A DNA stretch of 64,000 nt from Hydrogenophaga sp. GTDB taxonomy: Bacteria > Pseudomonadota > Gammaproteobacteria > Burkholderiales > Burkholderiaceae_C. A program made the translations under genes and the position numbers. Where the stretch lies: assembly GCF_018780075.1 (NCBI RefSeq), contig NZ_JADMKB010000003.1, forward strand, positions 1-64,000, in the 5' to 3' direction. Positions 50,285-59,168 of the stretch are shown here, one piece after another; position 1 is the stretch's first letter; each line of letters begins with the position of its first letter. The notes beneath the pieces were generated by a model, which saw only the letters and a program-made list of their open reading frames with translations, had not been told where the DNA came from and searched no databases.

Positions 50285-51709
50285 CTACCGAATACCAATC
50301 GCGAATTTTTCAAGGTCTACCTGGTTGTGCTCGTCCGTATAGATGCCGCGTGGTGAGGGTCGCCCGCGAGCATGGCACACCGCCACGACGTTTGACATCG
50401 CCTGTCCCTTGCGCAGCACTTCCGTCGAACAACGGCCAAAGACGCTTTCCAAGGTGTCCAGCAGGTGACGGGCGTACGGTGACGCGAGTCTGGCATCCAG
50501 AACCAGGTTGGCCAGCAGGACGCCCTCTGGTTGAAGGGTACCCTGAGTGGCTTGCCAGAACTCCCTGGTCACCAGGTGACTTGGAATGGCAGCCCGGTCG
50601 CTGTAGACATCGACCACCACAGCATCGAAGCGGCGCGTGGTCTCCCGCACATAGCGCCGTGCATCCTGCGCGATGAACTCGCCCTGAATCGGCCCACGAA
50701 GAAAATGCTCCTCTGCGACCTGGCGGATTGCGGGGTCGATATCCACGTAGGTGTAGCGATTCAAAGGCTCTTGCTGAGACAAGGTGAAACCGCCTGCGCC
50801 CAGAATCAGGATCTCCCGATCTCGAAAGCCCAACTCGTCGAGCAGCGTCTGACGTATGTGGCTGATGTAGGGATGGACCTTCGGTGGCGTGCTCTCGTCA
50901 ATCTGGGATGCAAGCGAGTTGTTGGACAGGAACATGCGTGGATTCACATGACCGGGTGTATCCAGCGGCTTGACCTGGTAGTCGGCATACGCGGTATCGG
51001 CTGCAGCAATTGGCGTCAGGTTGATGCCCATCACAACAGCTCCGACGATCATTGGCAGTACCACCCGGTGACGTGTCGTTGATTGCAACATTGCCGCACC
51101 GGCAAGAAGACCAAACGCACAAGAGATCACAGCAGCTGACACGCCAAAGTTCTGCATCACGATCACCGAGAGCGACACCGACCCCAAGAACGATCCCAGC
51201 GTCGACCAGTACAGAGCTGTACCGCTGGCCTGGCCCACATGCTCATGCTTCATCAGATTGCTCAGGATGGGCACGGTCTGCCCCAGCAGCCATGCAACGG
51301 GACAAAGCACGGCGCTGAGGAACACCAGATATGCCAGCCACACCGGCTGCAGCTGAGAAAACAAGGCGTTGACCACCGGTCCGGCCAGGCCCACTCCCAC
51401 GATCACGGCAGAAAGCAGGAAGTTTCTGGTCACACGGGCCAGATGGCCCTCGGTGACTTTGCCCCCGGCGGCGTATCCGAGTGCCAGTGCGAGCAGGAAG
51501 AAGCCGATGGTGGGCGCGGTGACCACGATGGCGCTGCCCACATGAGGCACCAACCTGCGCAAGGCCACGATTTCGGCGCCCAGAGAGCAGAACCCTTCGA
51601 TGAAGATCACCAATGCAATCCACGATGGAGAGCTTGAATGGACCCTGTGGTTCATGGTGCCGACGTTGCTGGTCAACCCGGTCATCTTGTTTGCTTGTTC
51701 AATGGGCAT
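50285..51709 (-). CDS. Membrane-fused spermidine-synthase-like protein
   Basis: This 474-residue protein has an N-terminal MFS-like membrane region (about 30-240, IFIEGFCSLGAEIVALRRLV) and a C-terminal polyamine-aminopropyltransferase domain (about 270-460) with the SAM-type motif ILILGAGGF and the acidic VDIDP and VVVDVYSD. Such fusions are widespread and their real substrate is unclear. It overlaps by 28 bases the lipoprotein gene upstream on the same strand. It is not an ICE backbone gene, so it is probably cargo. Confidence 0.88.
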   Translation of the reverse strand: MPIEQANKMTGLTSNVGTMNHRVHSSSPSWIALVIFIEGFCSLGAEIVALRRLVPHVGSAIVVTAPTIGFFLLALALGYAAGGKVTEGHLARVTRNFLLSAVIVGVGLAGPVVNALFSQLQPVWLAYLVFLSAVLCPVAWLLGQTVPILSNLMKHEHVGQASGTALYWSTLGSFLGSVSLSVIVMQNFGVSAAVISCAFGLLAGAAMLQSTTRHRVVLPMIVGAVVMGINLTPIAAADTAYADYQVKPLDTPGHVNPRMFLSNNSLASQIDESTPPKVHPYISHIRQTLLDELGFRDREILILGAGGFTLSQQEPLNRYTYVDIDPAIRQVAEEHFLRGPIQGEFIAQDARRYVRETTRRFDAVVVDVYSDRAAIPSHLVTREFWQATQGTLQPEGVLLANLVLDARLASPYARHLLDTLESVFGRCSTEVLRKGQAMSNVVAVCHARGRPSPRGIYTDEHNQVDLEKFAIGIR

Positions 51710-52047
51710 GCAAAAACACTCCCCACGACAGTGCTTTTGACAGCGCCACTGCTGTAGGGATGCGTGGAGTGCAGTGTGTCTTGGACCTGAACCACGTTGC
51801 CGCCCATGGCCGCAGCCTTGTTGCGCAAATCATTGCGTGCACCGACCAGGAGGTTCTGGTCGGTTGTGAAGTCTCCGCTGAAGACATTGCCCTGACTGCC
51901 CACGGCTTCGCCGAGAGTGCGACAGCCCGACGGCTTCTGGGTGACCACCTCGACGGCAGACCCGGGCTGGGTCACCTGCGTGGCTGCGCAGCCACTGAGT
52001 GCAACGACGGCCGCGAACGCAGCCCATGTGACAGATTGAAATCTCAT
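51682..52047 (-). CDS. DUF4156-like lipoprotein
   Basis: This 121-residue protein has a lipobox (LSGC, Cys at 20) and a small mature domain (KPSGCRTLGEAVGSQGNVF, ending with VGSVFACPLN) resembling DUF4156 lipoproteins. It would be an outer-membrane or periplasm-facing lipoprotein that could be matured by the island LspA. Start at 52047 has GGGAGATAACC upstream. It overlaps the spermidine-synthase-like gene. Confidence 0.78.
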   Translation of the reverse strand: MRFQSVTWAAFAAVVALSGCAATQVTQPGSAVEVVTQKPSGCRTLGEAVGSQGNVFSGDFTTDQNLLVGARNDLRNKAAAMGGNVVQVQDTLHSTHPYSSGAVKSTVVGSVFACPLNKQTR

Positions 52048-52134
52048 GGTTATCTCCCGAATGGCCAAGAAGGAACCCGCTGCATGCTAGCCAGGCAGTC
52101 GCAGGGGCACTGAATCACCGTGCAACGCCCTGCG

Positions 52135-54135
52135 CTACGCAGCCTCCAACAGCAGGTGCGCGTTGGCTGCATCAACCGATATGGCGAGTTCACCTGGCAA
52201 AGCGGATCGCACGGACTCGACCACTTCGTCCTCCGTCTCCTGCTTGTTCTGCAGGAGCCTCCAGACGCCATCGTCCAAGGTGTTTTCGATCAACGGCACG
52301 ATGACCATCACGTCGCGCAGCTGGCCCAGCCGGTAGGCACGATCTTCGGCCTGGCGCATGAGTGCCGGGGTCCAGGGCAAGGACGCGAACGCCACGTAGT
52401 TCGCGGCCGTCAGCGTGATGCCCACACCGGCCGCCGACGTGGTGCCGATGAACACCGTCACGGATGGATCGGTTTGGAACGCATCAATGGCCTGCTGGCG
52501 GCGCTTTGACGAGTCGGCGCCCACAAGGCTCACACAATTGATGCCAGACGCCTTGAAGGCCGTTTTCATGGCCTCCACGGTCGCCATGTACTCGCAGAAG
52601 ATGATGATCTTGTCGCCTTCCGACAAGCTTTCCACCGTCTCGATCAGAAACTGGGTCTTCAGGGCCTCCAGCGTCTGCCGCAGCTTGACGATCTTGGGCA
52701 TGGCGTACATCGACATGTCGCCGTAGATCTCGTTGTAGACGCCCAGCCCTTCAGGTGGTGAGATGTAGCGCACCTGCCGTGCCTTGGTGCCCAAGTCCTT
52801 GAGCACATCTTTGCGTCGGCGGAGCATCCACCCCTGCAGCGCTGCCGCCAGCTCGGCACGCCGCTCTTTGCTGCCAGAGAACCGCTTCTTGAATTCCTTG
52901 AGCTGGAGCCCACCGAGCCAATGGCCGGTGATGCGCAGCAACGTGTGCAGCTCGATTTCCCTGCTGAGCAAGGGCGTGCCCGTGACCACGTACCGCCGCG
53001 GAATCCGCGTGGCCATAACGAAAGCATTGCGGGTGCGCCCGGCCTGGTGCTCTTTCAGGTAGTGGGCCTCGTCCACCGCCATGACCTCAAAGGACAGTTC
53101 GGGATCGCGCACCAGCCCGCCCAACCGCTCGTAGTTGGCGATGACCCAGCCGCAGCCGTACAACGTGGCGTGCCGGTCCTCACCGACGATGCCGACCACT
53201 GCCTTTGGATACACCGCGTGGATCTCGCGCTCCCAGTTGATCCGCAGGCTGGCCGGACACAGGATCAGCACCCTGCCCTTCCCCGCAATAAGGCGAGTGG
53301 CCACCACCGTCTGGCGGCTTTTCCCGAGGCCCATGTCGTCACCCAGACAGGCGCCCGTCTGTGTGATCAGGTGTTGAACACCCACCTCTTGGTAGTCACG
53401 CAGGCCTGCGGCTCGGCATGCTGCCGCCAACTCCGTAGGGTTGAAGTCGAAATGCACCGAGGCATCGAGTTCGGCGGACATGAACCCGGCACCTTCTGCC
53501 TTGTCTTCGCCATCTGCCAGGCTAGGCTCAGGTGTGGCCGAGGGCACCTTGATCGGTGAGCTTGATGCAGCGGATGCCACCAGATCCTCAAGCACCACGG
53601 GCTGCTCATGCACGAAGACATGAACATCTTCGACCAGCGCGATGGACTTGAGGGCCTCAAGGATTTCATCAACATCACCCTGAACCTGCCACGCTTTGGC
53701 ATGCGGATGAAACTGGCCCCGCAGCGCACGCATCGCCGCTACGCACAGTTGGTCGTAGTAGAAGCTGACTGCATAGCGTCCCTTGGCCATGTCGGCTTTG
53801 GCCAGCGGAAAGACCTGAACATCCAGCCGCTGAGTGAAGTAGTCCGGCTGCGGCGCGCGCATCGCGGCACTGACCACGGCAAGACCGGAATCAACGTCCA
53901 CGAACTCGCCGCGATAGAGGCGTTTGAGCCACGCCATCGCGTGTGATGCATCGTTCTGTTCAATGACCCAGACACGACCAGGTGCAAACCAACTGGCCTT
54001 GGACTTGGACAACTCTTTGCCCATGCCCTCTACGTAGTGGAGCTGCAATCCCAATCGTTGCCCGTCGGAGACGGCCTTGATAACCAGCTCCGGTGGTCGC
54101 AGCACCACGGGCGCCGGCAGACTCGTCGGGCTCAA
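52135..54135 (-). CDS. SNF2-family helicase (SMARCAL1-like), second on the element
   Basis: This 666-residue SF2 ATPase has an N-terminal substrate-binding part (1-230) and a core with Walker A GLGKS near 269-273, DEAH at 355-358, motif III (VVTGTPLL) and a C-terminal RecA domain with GTTSAAGVGITL and RAYRLGQ. It resembles annealing-type SNF2 helicases. Family members recur in ICE replication blocks; a role in DNA handling during transfer is presumed. Its start overlaps the stop of the 88-residue HTH-like gene by four bases. Confidence 0.9.
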   Translation of the reverse strand: MSPTSLPAPVVLRPPELVIKAVSDGQRLGLQLHYVEGMGKELSKSKASWFAPGRVWVIEQNDASHAMAWLKRLYRGEFVDVDSGLAVVSAAMRAPQPDYFTQRLDVQVFPLAKADMAKGRYAVSFYYDQLCVAAMRALRGQFHPHAKAWQVQGDVDEILEALKSIALVEDVHVFVHEQPVVLEDLVASAASSSPIKVPSATPEPSLADGEDKAEGAGFMSAELDASVHFDFNPTELAAACRAAGLRDYQEVGVQHLITQTGACLGDDMGLGKSRQTVVATRLIAGKGRVLILCPASLRINWEREIHAVYPKAVVGIVGEDRHATLYGCGWVIANYERLGGLVRDPELSFEVMAVDEAHYLKEHQAGRTRNAFVMATRIPRRYVVTGTPLLSREIELHTLLRITGHWLGGLQLKEFKKRFSGSKERRAELAAALQGWMLRRRKDVLKDLGTKARQVRYISPPEGLGVYNEIYGDMSMYAMPKIVKLRQTLEALKTQFLIETVESLSEGDKIIIFCEYMATVEAMKTAFKASGINCVSLVGADSSKRRQQAIDAFQTDPSVTVFIGTTSAAGVGITLTAANYVAFASLPWTPALMRQAEDRAYRLGQLRDVMVIVPLIENTLDDGVWRLLQNKQETEDEVVESVRSALPGELAISVDAANAHLLLEAA

Positions 54136-54398
54136 ATGTGGCTCACTTCATGCGGGTCGCTACTCTTTTTTGCAGTGAAATACTGCCTTCCAGCTCGGTT
54201 GCGGCGACTGACAAGGCCGTCGACCGTGAGCTGCAGCAATGTCATTCTTGTCTGGTCTTCGCCCCAACCCGTTGCCTGCACAAGGCTATTGAAATGGTCG
54301 GGCTCCACCTGGATCAGTTTGAACAGCGCGTCTTTGCGCATCTGGCTCTGAGGTGGTTCTTCTCTCGTTCCCTGTTTCTGTTTTGTTTGATTCTGCAT
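54132..54398 (-). CDS. Small winged-helix-like protein (88 residues)
   Basis: This 88-residue basic protein (KDALFKLIQVEPDHFNSLVQ, then MTLLQLTVDGLVSRRNRAGR) resembles a winged helix-turn-helix. GGAGG stands before the ATG at 54398. It lies between ssb and the second SNF2 helicase, overlapping the latter, so it is part of the same unit. It may be a local regulator or a DNA-binding partner. Confidence 0.7.
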   Translation of the reverse strand: MQNQTKQKQGTREEPPQSQMRKDALFKLIQVEPDHFNSLVQATGWGEDQTRMTLLQLTVDGLVSRRNRAGRQYFTAKKSSDPHEVSHI

Positions 54399-54474
54399 AT
54401 GGCCTCCCTGTCGTGAAGTCGGTACTGGCGACGATCTCTTTTTGGATACGTCACGACGACGGAGCTTGAGAGGC

Positions 54475-54867
54475 TCAGGCGGGAGCTTCTTCCCTTGCAC
54501 GCGCCTGCTGAAAGGTGATGGACTCGATGCGTGAGAGCTGCAGGGCCACATCGTCGGCGACGATCTTGATCACCTGGACCTGCTCACCGGAATCTTTGTC
54601 GTTGGCCATGAAGTCACGCTCTTCGCCCAGCACCAGGACCCGAGCGCCCTTCTTCAAATGTTTGGCACAAGCCTCGGCCTTCTCACCGAAGATCTCGACT
54701 TCACGCCAGAAACCGCCGACCTGTTCCAGATCACCGTGCTCGTTCTGGCCCCAGCGCGCGAACATCACGCGCATGGTTGCCACCACAAACTCTCCGTTCC
54801 GACCATTGACACGCTTGAGTTCGGGCGAGTCGCCCAAGTTGCCCTTGCCGATGAACATGTTCTGCAT
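54475..54867 (-). CDS. ssb: Single-stranded DNA-binding protein
   Basis: This 130-residue SSB has an OB fold with GNLGDSPELKRV and FWREVEIFGEKAEACAKHLK. It would coat single-stranded ICE DNA during replication or transfer. The acidic C-terminal tip of chromosomal SSB is not well formed (it ends REEAPA). The start at 54867 has GAGGAG upstream, and a candidate pseudoknot lies directly before that site. SSB genes with DUF3577 and topoisomerase are typical of PFGI-1 ICEs; no topoisomerase gene is in this window. Confidence 0.94.
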   Translation of the reverse strand: MQNMFIGKGNLGDSPELKRVNGRNGEFVVATMRVMFARWGQNEHGDLEQVGGFWREVEIFGEKAEACAKHLKKGARVLVLGEERDFMANDKDSGEQVQVIKIVADDVALQLSRIESITFQQARAREEAPA

Positions 54868-54880
54868 TGCGGATCTCCTC

Positions 54881-54926
54881 GGTGCAGAAAGATCGGTCAG
54901 GCAATTGCACCAGTCCTGCCTGACCG
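54881..54926 (-). promoter_or_regulatory. Candidate H-type pseudoknot upstream of ssb
   Basis: On the minus strand a perfect 10-bp stem (54917-54926 with 54894-54903) has GGTGCA in its loop (54906-54911), which can pair with TGCACC (54881-54886) just before the GAGGAG ribosome-binding site. The geometry fits an H-type pseudoknot and suggests translational control of SSB. Confidence 0.6.
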
Positions 54927-54935
54927 TTGATGCGT

Positions 54936-56957
54936 TCAGCGACGGTCCAAGGCCTTGCCGTCGAACATGAGCGGCATGGCCATGACTGCGCGCAAGCGCT
55001 GGCCCATGTCCGCCTTGACATAGATGCCTGTGGTCGCAATGGACTTGTGTCCGAGCAGCTGCTGGGTGACGGTTAAATCCTGATTCGTCGCGCCGAGCAC
55101 GCTGTGGGCAAATGTGTGACGCAGCCAATGGCAGGTTGCGCGCTCGAATGCCGCCTTGGACTCGGCATCGGCGCACTGCACCGCAACTTGGGCAAACAGG
55201 TGTTTCACAACTCGGTGAATACCTGCCGTGGAGAGCGCTCCGTTGGCGCTGGCCATCTCGCCGACCATGGGTCTTTCAAGCACTGAGAACAGAGGCGTTT
55301 CCTCTTCTGTCACAGCCACAACAAGGCCCGACTCGATCAGCGCCTGTCGATCTGCCCGGTGCGCGTGCAAAGCACGCAAAACATGCTCCTTGATCGGCAC
55401 CAGACGCTCTTTGCCGCCCTTGCCGAGCACTCGCAAGCACTTGGCACCGGACAGCTGCTCATCGGGCACCAAGAGCCGTATAGGCATCAGGCTTCCCCAA
55501 GTCAGGTTGAGTTCGCCAATGCGAAGCCCAGTGGACTCCAGCAGGGCCAGAATGGCCACCAAACGGCACTTGCTAGGCGAATCGTCTAGCGAACCAAGGT
55601 ACTGCTCAACCAACCGCATTTGGCCCGTGCTCAATGAGCGCATGGTGTCGATCTGCTGGTCCGGCTGCTTGGCTTGTCTGATCCGAGCGAAAGGATTGGC
55701 CACCAGGTAGCCCGTTTCCATCAAGAAGCCGTACAGGTGCCCGATGGCCGCGAGTGCGCGGGCGGCGCTGCGCGATGACAGTGGGCCTCGCATGGGCCTC
55801 CAATCCGCCCAATCGCGATGGGAAGGCAATCGACCGATCCAGTGCGCGGGAGGGCTGCACAAAAACCGTGCGTGAGCTGCGGCATCCGTGACCGTCAGCG
55901 TAGACAAGGTCTTGCCCTGCTCTTGTGCCCACAGCATCAACCGCATCACGTCGCAGGCGTAGGCCTTGCGCGTGTGAACCGATTTGAAGTCCAGCGTGAC
56001 CAACCAGGACTTGATTGCGTCCGCATCGGACTGGGCCCCCATGGCGTTCGGCCCCATAGACCGCAGGGAGGAAGCCAGAGAGGTTGGCACAGCGGTCTGA
56101 ACCGCCCTGAAAAGCGGCAGCATCTCCGTTCGGCCGGAACCACCAACTGCCAAGAGACCAGCGCTGTCCCAGCAGCTCCTTGGCGCGATCTTGTGTTCAA
56201 GGAACGTCTCATGCTGCACCAACCAGCCCACGAGCCGCTTGGCGCGATCCTGACCCACACCAGGGACACGGCTGTACCAGTGCCGCCCATGCCGGTTGAT
56301 GAAGTCGATCAGTTCCTGCAGGAGCGCGATCTCCGCGCCGTTGAGCCTGGCTGTCAGGCTTTGGCTGAACCACAGGCGCACTGGGTCCGTGGGCTTGGGC
56401 AGCACCACTCCGCGCGATTGGACGATGCTCAGTGCGCGCAGCACCGCATCGGTTGAAGCAACTGGGGCTCTGGTGTTAGCGGCTGCAGGCAACGTCGCCA
56501 GCTGCTCGCCATAGCGTTCCTGGTACAGCTCCTGGATCTCCCGCTCGCTAAAGTCCTCTGCACCGATCTCCTCGGCGAACTCGTCAAGGCTGGGTACTTT
56601 GGGAACTGATTGAGCGGTAGCTGGGTTTTCGTAATTCGTTGAATTAACTTGTGATTTTGTGAATTTGGCGAAATTCACCAGCTCGCGCGCAAGCCCTTGC
56701 TCCCCGTGGCCACCGAGGATGTCGCTCGCCATCTCAACCACGCGGCGCAGATATGCACCGGCTACTCGCTCGTCTGCCACCAACTCAGGCAGGTAGCGCT
56801 GCGCCGCCACTGCTGGCGCCAAGCCCTGCACGACGGCCCGCACGAAAGACAGATCGTGAAGCCGCAGGCCCGCCTCGCGCCAGACCTGGGCTTTGCCGGG
56901 TGGTCGCCCGCCACGGGTGGTGGGCATGGCGAGTTCACACGTCAAGATAACTTCCAT
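54936..56957 (-). CDS. Large tyrosine recombinase/integrase with N-terminal extension
   Basis: This 673-residue protein (663 from the ATG at 56927) has a C-terminal tyrosine recombinase domain with R479 (TGLRIGEL), the HWLRH box (R613) and TGIYVKAD with the nucleophilic Tyr. The N-terminal 300 residues are extra and include a helix-hairpin-helix-like RVPGVGQDRAKRLVG. It is twice the usual integrase length. It lies inside the replication block rather than at an element end, so it may resolve multimers or act on the inverted repeat that overlaps its start. Confidence 0.92.
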   Translation of the reverse strand: MEVILTCELAMPTTRGGRPPGKAQVWREAGLRLHDLSFVRAVVQGLAPAVAAQRYLPELVADERVAGAYLRRVVEMASDILGGHGEQGLARELVNFAKFTKSQVNSTNYENPATAQSVPKVPSLDEFAEEIGAEDFSEREIQELYQERYGEQLATLPAAANTRAPVASTDAVLRALSIVQSRGVVLPKPTDPVRLWFSQSLTARLNGAEIALLQELIDFINRHGRHWYSRVPGVGQDRAKRLVGWLVQHETFLEHKIAPRSCWDSAGLLAVGGSGRTEMLPLFRAVQTAVPTSLASSLRSMGPNAMGAQSDADAIKSWLVTLDFKSVHTRKAYACDVMRLMLWAQEQGKTLSTLTVTDAAAHARFLCSPPAHWIGRLPSHRDWADWRPMRGPLSSRSAARALAAIGHLYGFLMETGYLVANPFARIRQAKQPDQQIDTMRSLSTGQMRLVEQYLGSLDDSPSKCRLVAILALLESTGLRIGELNLTWGSLMPIRLLVPDEQLSGAKCLRVLGKGGKERLVPIKEHVLRALHAHRADRQALIESGLVVAVTEEETPLFSVLERPMVGEMASANGALSTAGIHRVVKHLFAQVAVQCADAESKAAFERATCHWLRHTFAHSVLGATNQDLTVTQQLLGHKSIATTGIYVKADMGQRLRAVMAMPLMFDGKALDRR

Positions 56958-57414
56958 TATCTTGACGCACGAAAAACCCCTCTAAATCGGCTATCTGAAA
57001 AGTGCGCAGGTTGGCCATGATCGATTTATCGTTTTGAATCAAGCACTTGATTGCCGTAGAGCGTTGAATTTCTGAGAAAATGCCGTCGGCACGCTGCCAC
57101 AACCCATTTCCTGTGTTGAGCATTCCAACGATGCGGCAGCGTGTCACCTTCATTTCAATGGGCGCCAGTTCAGCAGTCCCGGTTCTGACGCAAGCGACTG
57201 TCGGCTGAATTCCAGAGGACTCGGGACCGTGGTCCGGGACCGCCGTGACCCCCACACGTTTTGCCTTCGAATCGCTGACTTGAAGCGCGGCACACCATCC
57301 GTTCAGTCCACCAAAGATCAGCTCCGAGAAGTCTTCCGGGGTCATGCCTGATTCCTTGGCGGCCAATGTGACGACGTCCTCCATGAATGACATTTGTGAT
57401 GGCACTTGGGTCAC
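56935..57414 (-). CDS. ICE hypothetical protein (159 residues)
   Basis: This 159-residue protein has no recognised domain; it contains MSFMEDVVTLAAKESGMTPE near its start. The GTG start at 57414 overlaps the stop of the upstream gene (GTGA), while its own 3' end overlaps the integrase start by 23 bases. The final codons encode part of the 28-bp inverted repeat. Tight overlaps on both sides show a compact, coupled operon. Function unknown. Confidence 0.68.
   Translation of the reverse strand: MTQVPSQMSFMEDVVTLAAKESGMTPEDFSELIFGGLNGWCAALQVSDSKAKRVGVTAVPDHGPESSGIQPTVACVRTGTAELAPIEMKVTRCRIVGMLNTGNGLWQRADGIFSEIQRSTAIKCLIQNDKSIMANLRTFQIADLEGFFVRQDNGSYLDV
56940..56967. repeat. dif-like 11-6-11 inverted repeat at the integrase start
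   Basis: Perfect 11-bp arms CGTCAAGATAA (56940-56950) and TTATCTTGACG (56957-56967) flank the 6-bp centre CTTCCA. The inner ends ATAA and TTAT match Xer/dif sites. It lies within the overlap of two genes, at the start of the integrase gene. Confidence 0.75.
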
Positions 57415-57995
57415 GGCTTCGTTCTTTCCAATGAAATCGGTCTTGCGAATACCGCGGATGTTTTCCTCATGACCACCTTGCGTGCGGTGGCAATTGCGCG
57501 GCGCAGATCTTTGTGTCGCTCGTTGAGCGTCATGGCCTGCTCGGTGGCCTGTCGATACCAATCTCCCACGTCCAGGGTGAGACAGGTGATCCGGTCCTGT
57601 GCCTCAGGCCAGGGCACATGTCTGCATGCACCTGTCCGCTCCCGCCAACGAAGGAAGGTCAAACCCGTGGCCGTCTTCACGTGCAGCATCAGGTACATCT
57701 GCGCGTCTTGAACCAGCTTGGTGATATCGGACAAGTGCTTCATGGCCTCGACGGTCACGTCCAGCTCAGTCAACAGTTGGCGCAGTTCCAGCAATTTGCC
57801 CCTACCCGTAAAGGCTTTTGTGTCAGCCTGGTTTTGACAGGCCTGCTCCTTCACAGCCTGTCTCGCCCACTGGGCCGGATTGACGATGGGCTCCATGCGC
57901 GTCTTGCTGCTCTTACCGGCCCTTTCAAACAGAACCCTTTCAACATCAAAGGCCCTTTCATCCAGGGCGTTTGATTGCGGCAGATTCATGTTCAT
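57411..57995 (-). CDS. ICE hypothetical protein (194 residues)
   Basis: This 194-residue soluble, helical protein (LRQLLTELDVTVEAMKHLSD, then QDAQMYLMLHVKTATGLTFL) has no recognised domain. The ATG at 57995 lies four bases after the stop of the TIGR03761 gene; an earlier start inside that gene is less likely. It is coupled to the next gene by a GTGA overlap. Position suggests a conserved ICE backbone gene; function unknown. Confidence 0.7.
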   Translation of the reverse strand: MNMNLPQSNALDERAFDVERVLFERAGKSSKTRMEPIVNPAQWARQAVKEQACQNQADTKAFTGRGKLLELRQLLTELDVTVEAMKHLSDITKLVQDAQMYLMLHVKTATGLTFLRWRERTGACRHVPWPEAQDRITCLTLDVGDWYRQATEQAMTLNERHKDLRRAIATARKVVMRKTSAVFARPISLERTKP

Positions 57996-57999
57996 GGCT

Positions 58000-59148
58000 T
58001 CACACCAGCTTTTCTGCAATTTCGTTCATGCCCGCGTCATCGAGTTCACCTGCCTCTGCAGCTCGCTCCATGCGCAGCATTTCGCTGCTGATGACCTGCA
58101 GGAGCTTTCGCTCGGCCGTGGAAATCTGGATACGCCGGCGTGAATGGCGCGGTTGCAGCTTGCCGGCGTAGACCTCCGAAGGGCATGGCCCGAAGACCTC
58201 TGCCGCAAACTGAACACGTTTGACCCCCAACGGGTCACCATCCGGCACAAAGTCGGTCCGGCACAGTCCCTTCATTTCTTCGCGCATGAGCCAACGATCG
58301 AACCGAGCCGTTTCGTTGAACACCCGGCGAATCACGCGCGTCGTCTCGGTGATGATCTGTCGCACCTGAGCGTCCGAACGCAGGTTCTTGCGCTCCAAGG
58401 TCTTCTGAAGCCGAACGAAGAAGTCGAAGTCCGAAACCAGCTGGGCCACGGCATAGCCATAGGGCGACTTGAACCCCAGGTTCAATACCTGAGGGCTCGA
58501 TGACTGCAGCACGGAGAAGGTGAGTCCCCGAGACTTCTGCTGATCCAGGGCTTCACGAGCCTCTTTGATGTGCTTTTCCAGGAGCTTGCCGACCTCCTTC
58601 ATCGTCTGCTCATGACGCAGCAGTCCCCAGTCGGCGTAGGGGTTGTCATTGCTGGTGAGCATCCACAGCGCCCGCAAGGCTGCGGCGACACGCTTGCCAC
58701 CGATGATCGGCTGCAGCTGTTTGCCTGGATCGCGCGCGCGGCCCATGAACATTCGGAACGCTTCCTTGGTGTGGAGGGCCATTTGGTCCACCTGCTCATC
58801 CACCAGTGACCCCAGGAAGTTCATCGAGATGGCTTCTTTTTGCTCCACCACAGACTCGGCGCCTTTGCGTGACTGGTAGCTCGCCTGCATGGTTTCCAGA
58901 CGGTCCTGTCGGTCGATCATTTCGATGTAACGGTCATACATCGGGTCAAGCTCGTTGAGCATCCGACCTTCATCCGAGAGGAATTCAGCCAATGCTGCCT
59001 TTTCACCCTCGATGCTGTAGCCATCGGAGAACGGTGAATTGGCAGAAGTGGCGTACAGCATCTGCTTGGAAGCGGGTACCGGGACCTCAGAGATGCTCGC
59101 TGCATCCTTGGTTTTGGTTGACTTGGCCGTCTTCGCGGTTGTTGCCAT
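58000..59148 (-). CDS. PFGI-1-class ICE protein of the TIGR03761 family
   Basis: This 382-residue protein is assigned to the TIGR03761 (DUF1845) family by pattern: KEAFRMFMGRARDPGKQLQP, WMLTSNDNPYADWGLLRHEQ and the later FDRWLMREEM. The family is a marker of PFGI-1 type integrating conjugative elements; its biochemical role is unknown. A strong AAGGAGG precedes the start. It lies between a helix-turn-helix gene and the two unknowns before the integrase. Confidence 0.88.
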   Translation of the reverse strand: MATTAKTAKSTKTKDAASISEVPVPASKQMLYATSANSPFSDGYSIEGEKAALAEFLSDEGRMLNELDPMYDRYIEMIDRQDRLETMQASYQSRKGAESVVEQKEAISMNFLGSLVDEQVDQMALHTKEAFRMFMGRARDPGKQLQPIIGGKRVAAALRALWMLTSNDNPYADWGLLRHEQTMKEVGKLLEKHIKEAREALDQQKSRGLTFSVLQSSSPQVLNLGFKSPYGYAVAQLVSDFDFFVRLQKTLERKNLRSDAQVRQIITETTRVIRRVFNETARFDRWLMREEMKGLCRTDFVPDGDPLGVKRVQFAAEVFGPCPSEVYAGKLQPRHSRRRIQISTAERKLLQVISSEMLRMERAAEAGELDDAGMNEIAEKLV

Positions 59149-59168
59149 GTTGTTTCCTCCTTCAGGTT

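Noticed and set aside
56941-56966. loxP-like reading of the inverted repeat near the large integrase
   Set aside because: The spacer is 6 bp and the arms do not match loxP beyond ATAA; the dif-like architecture fits better.
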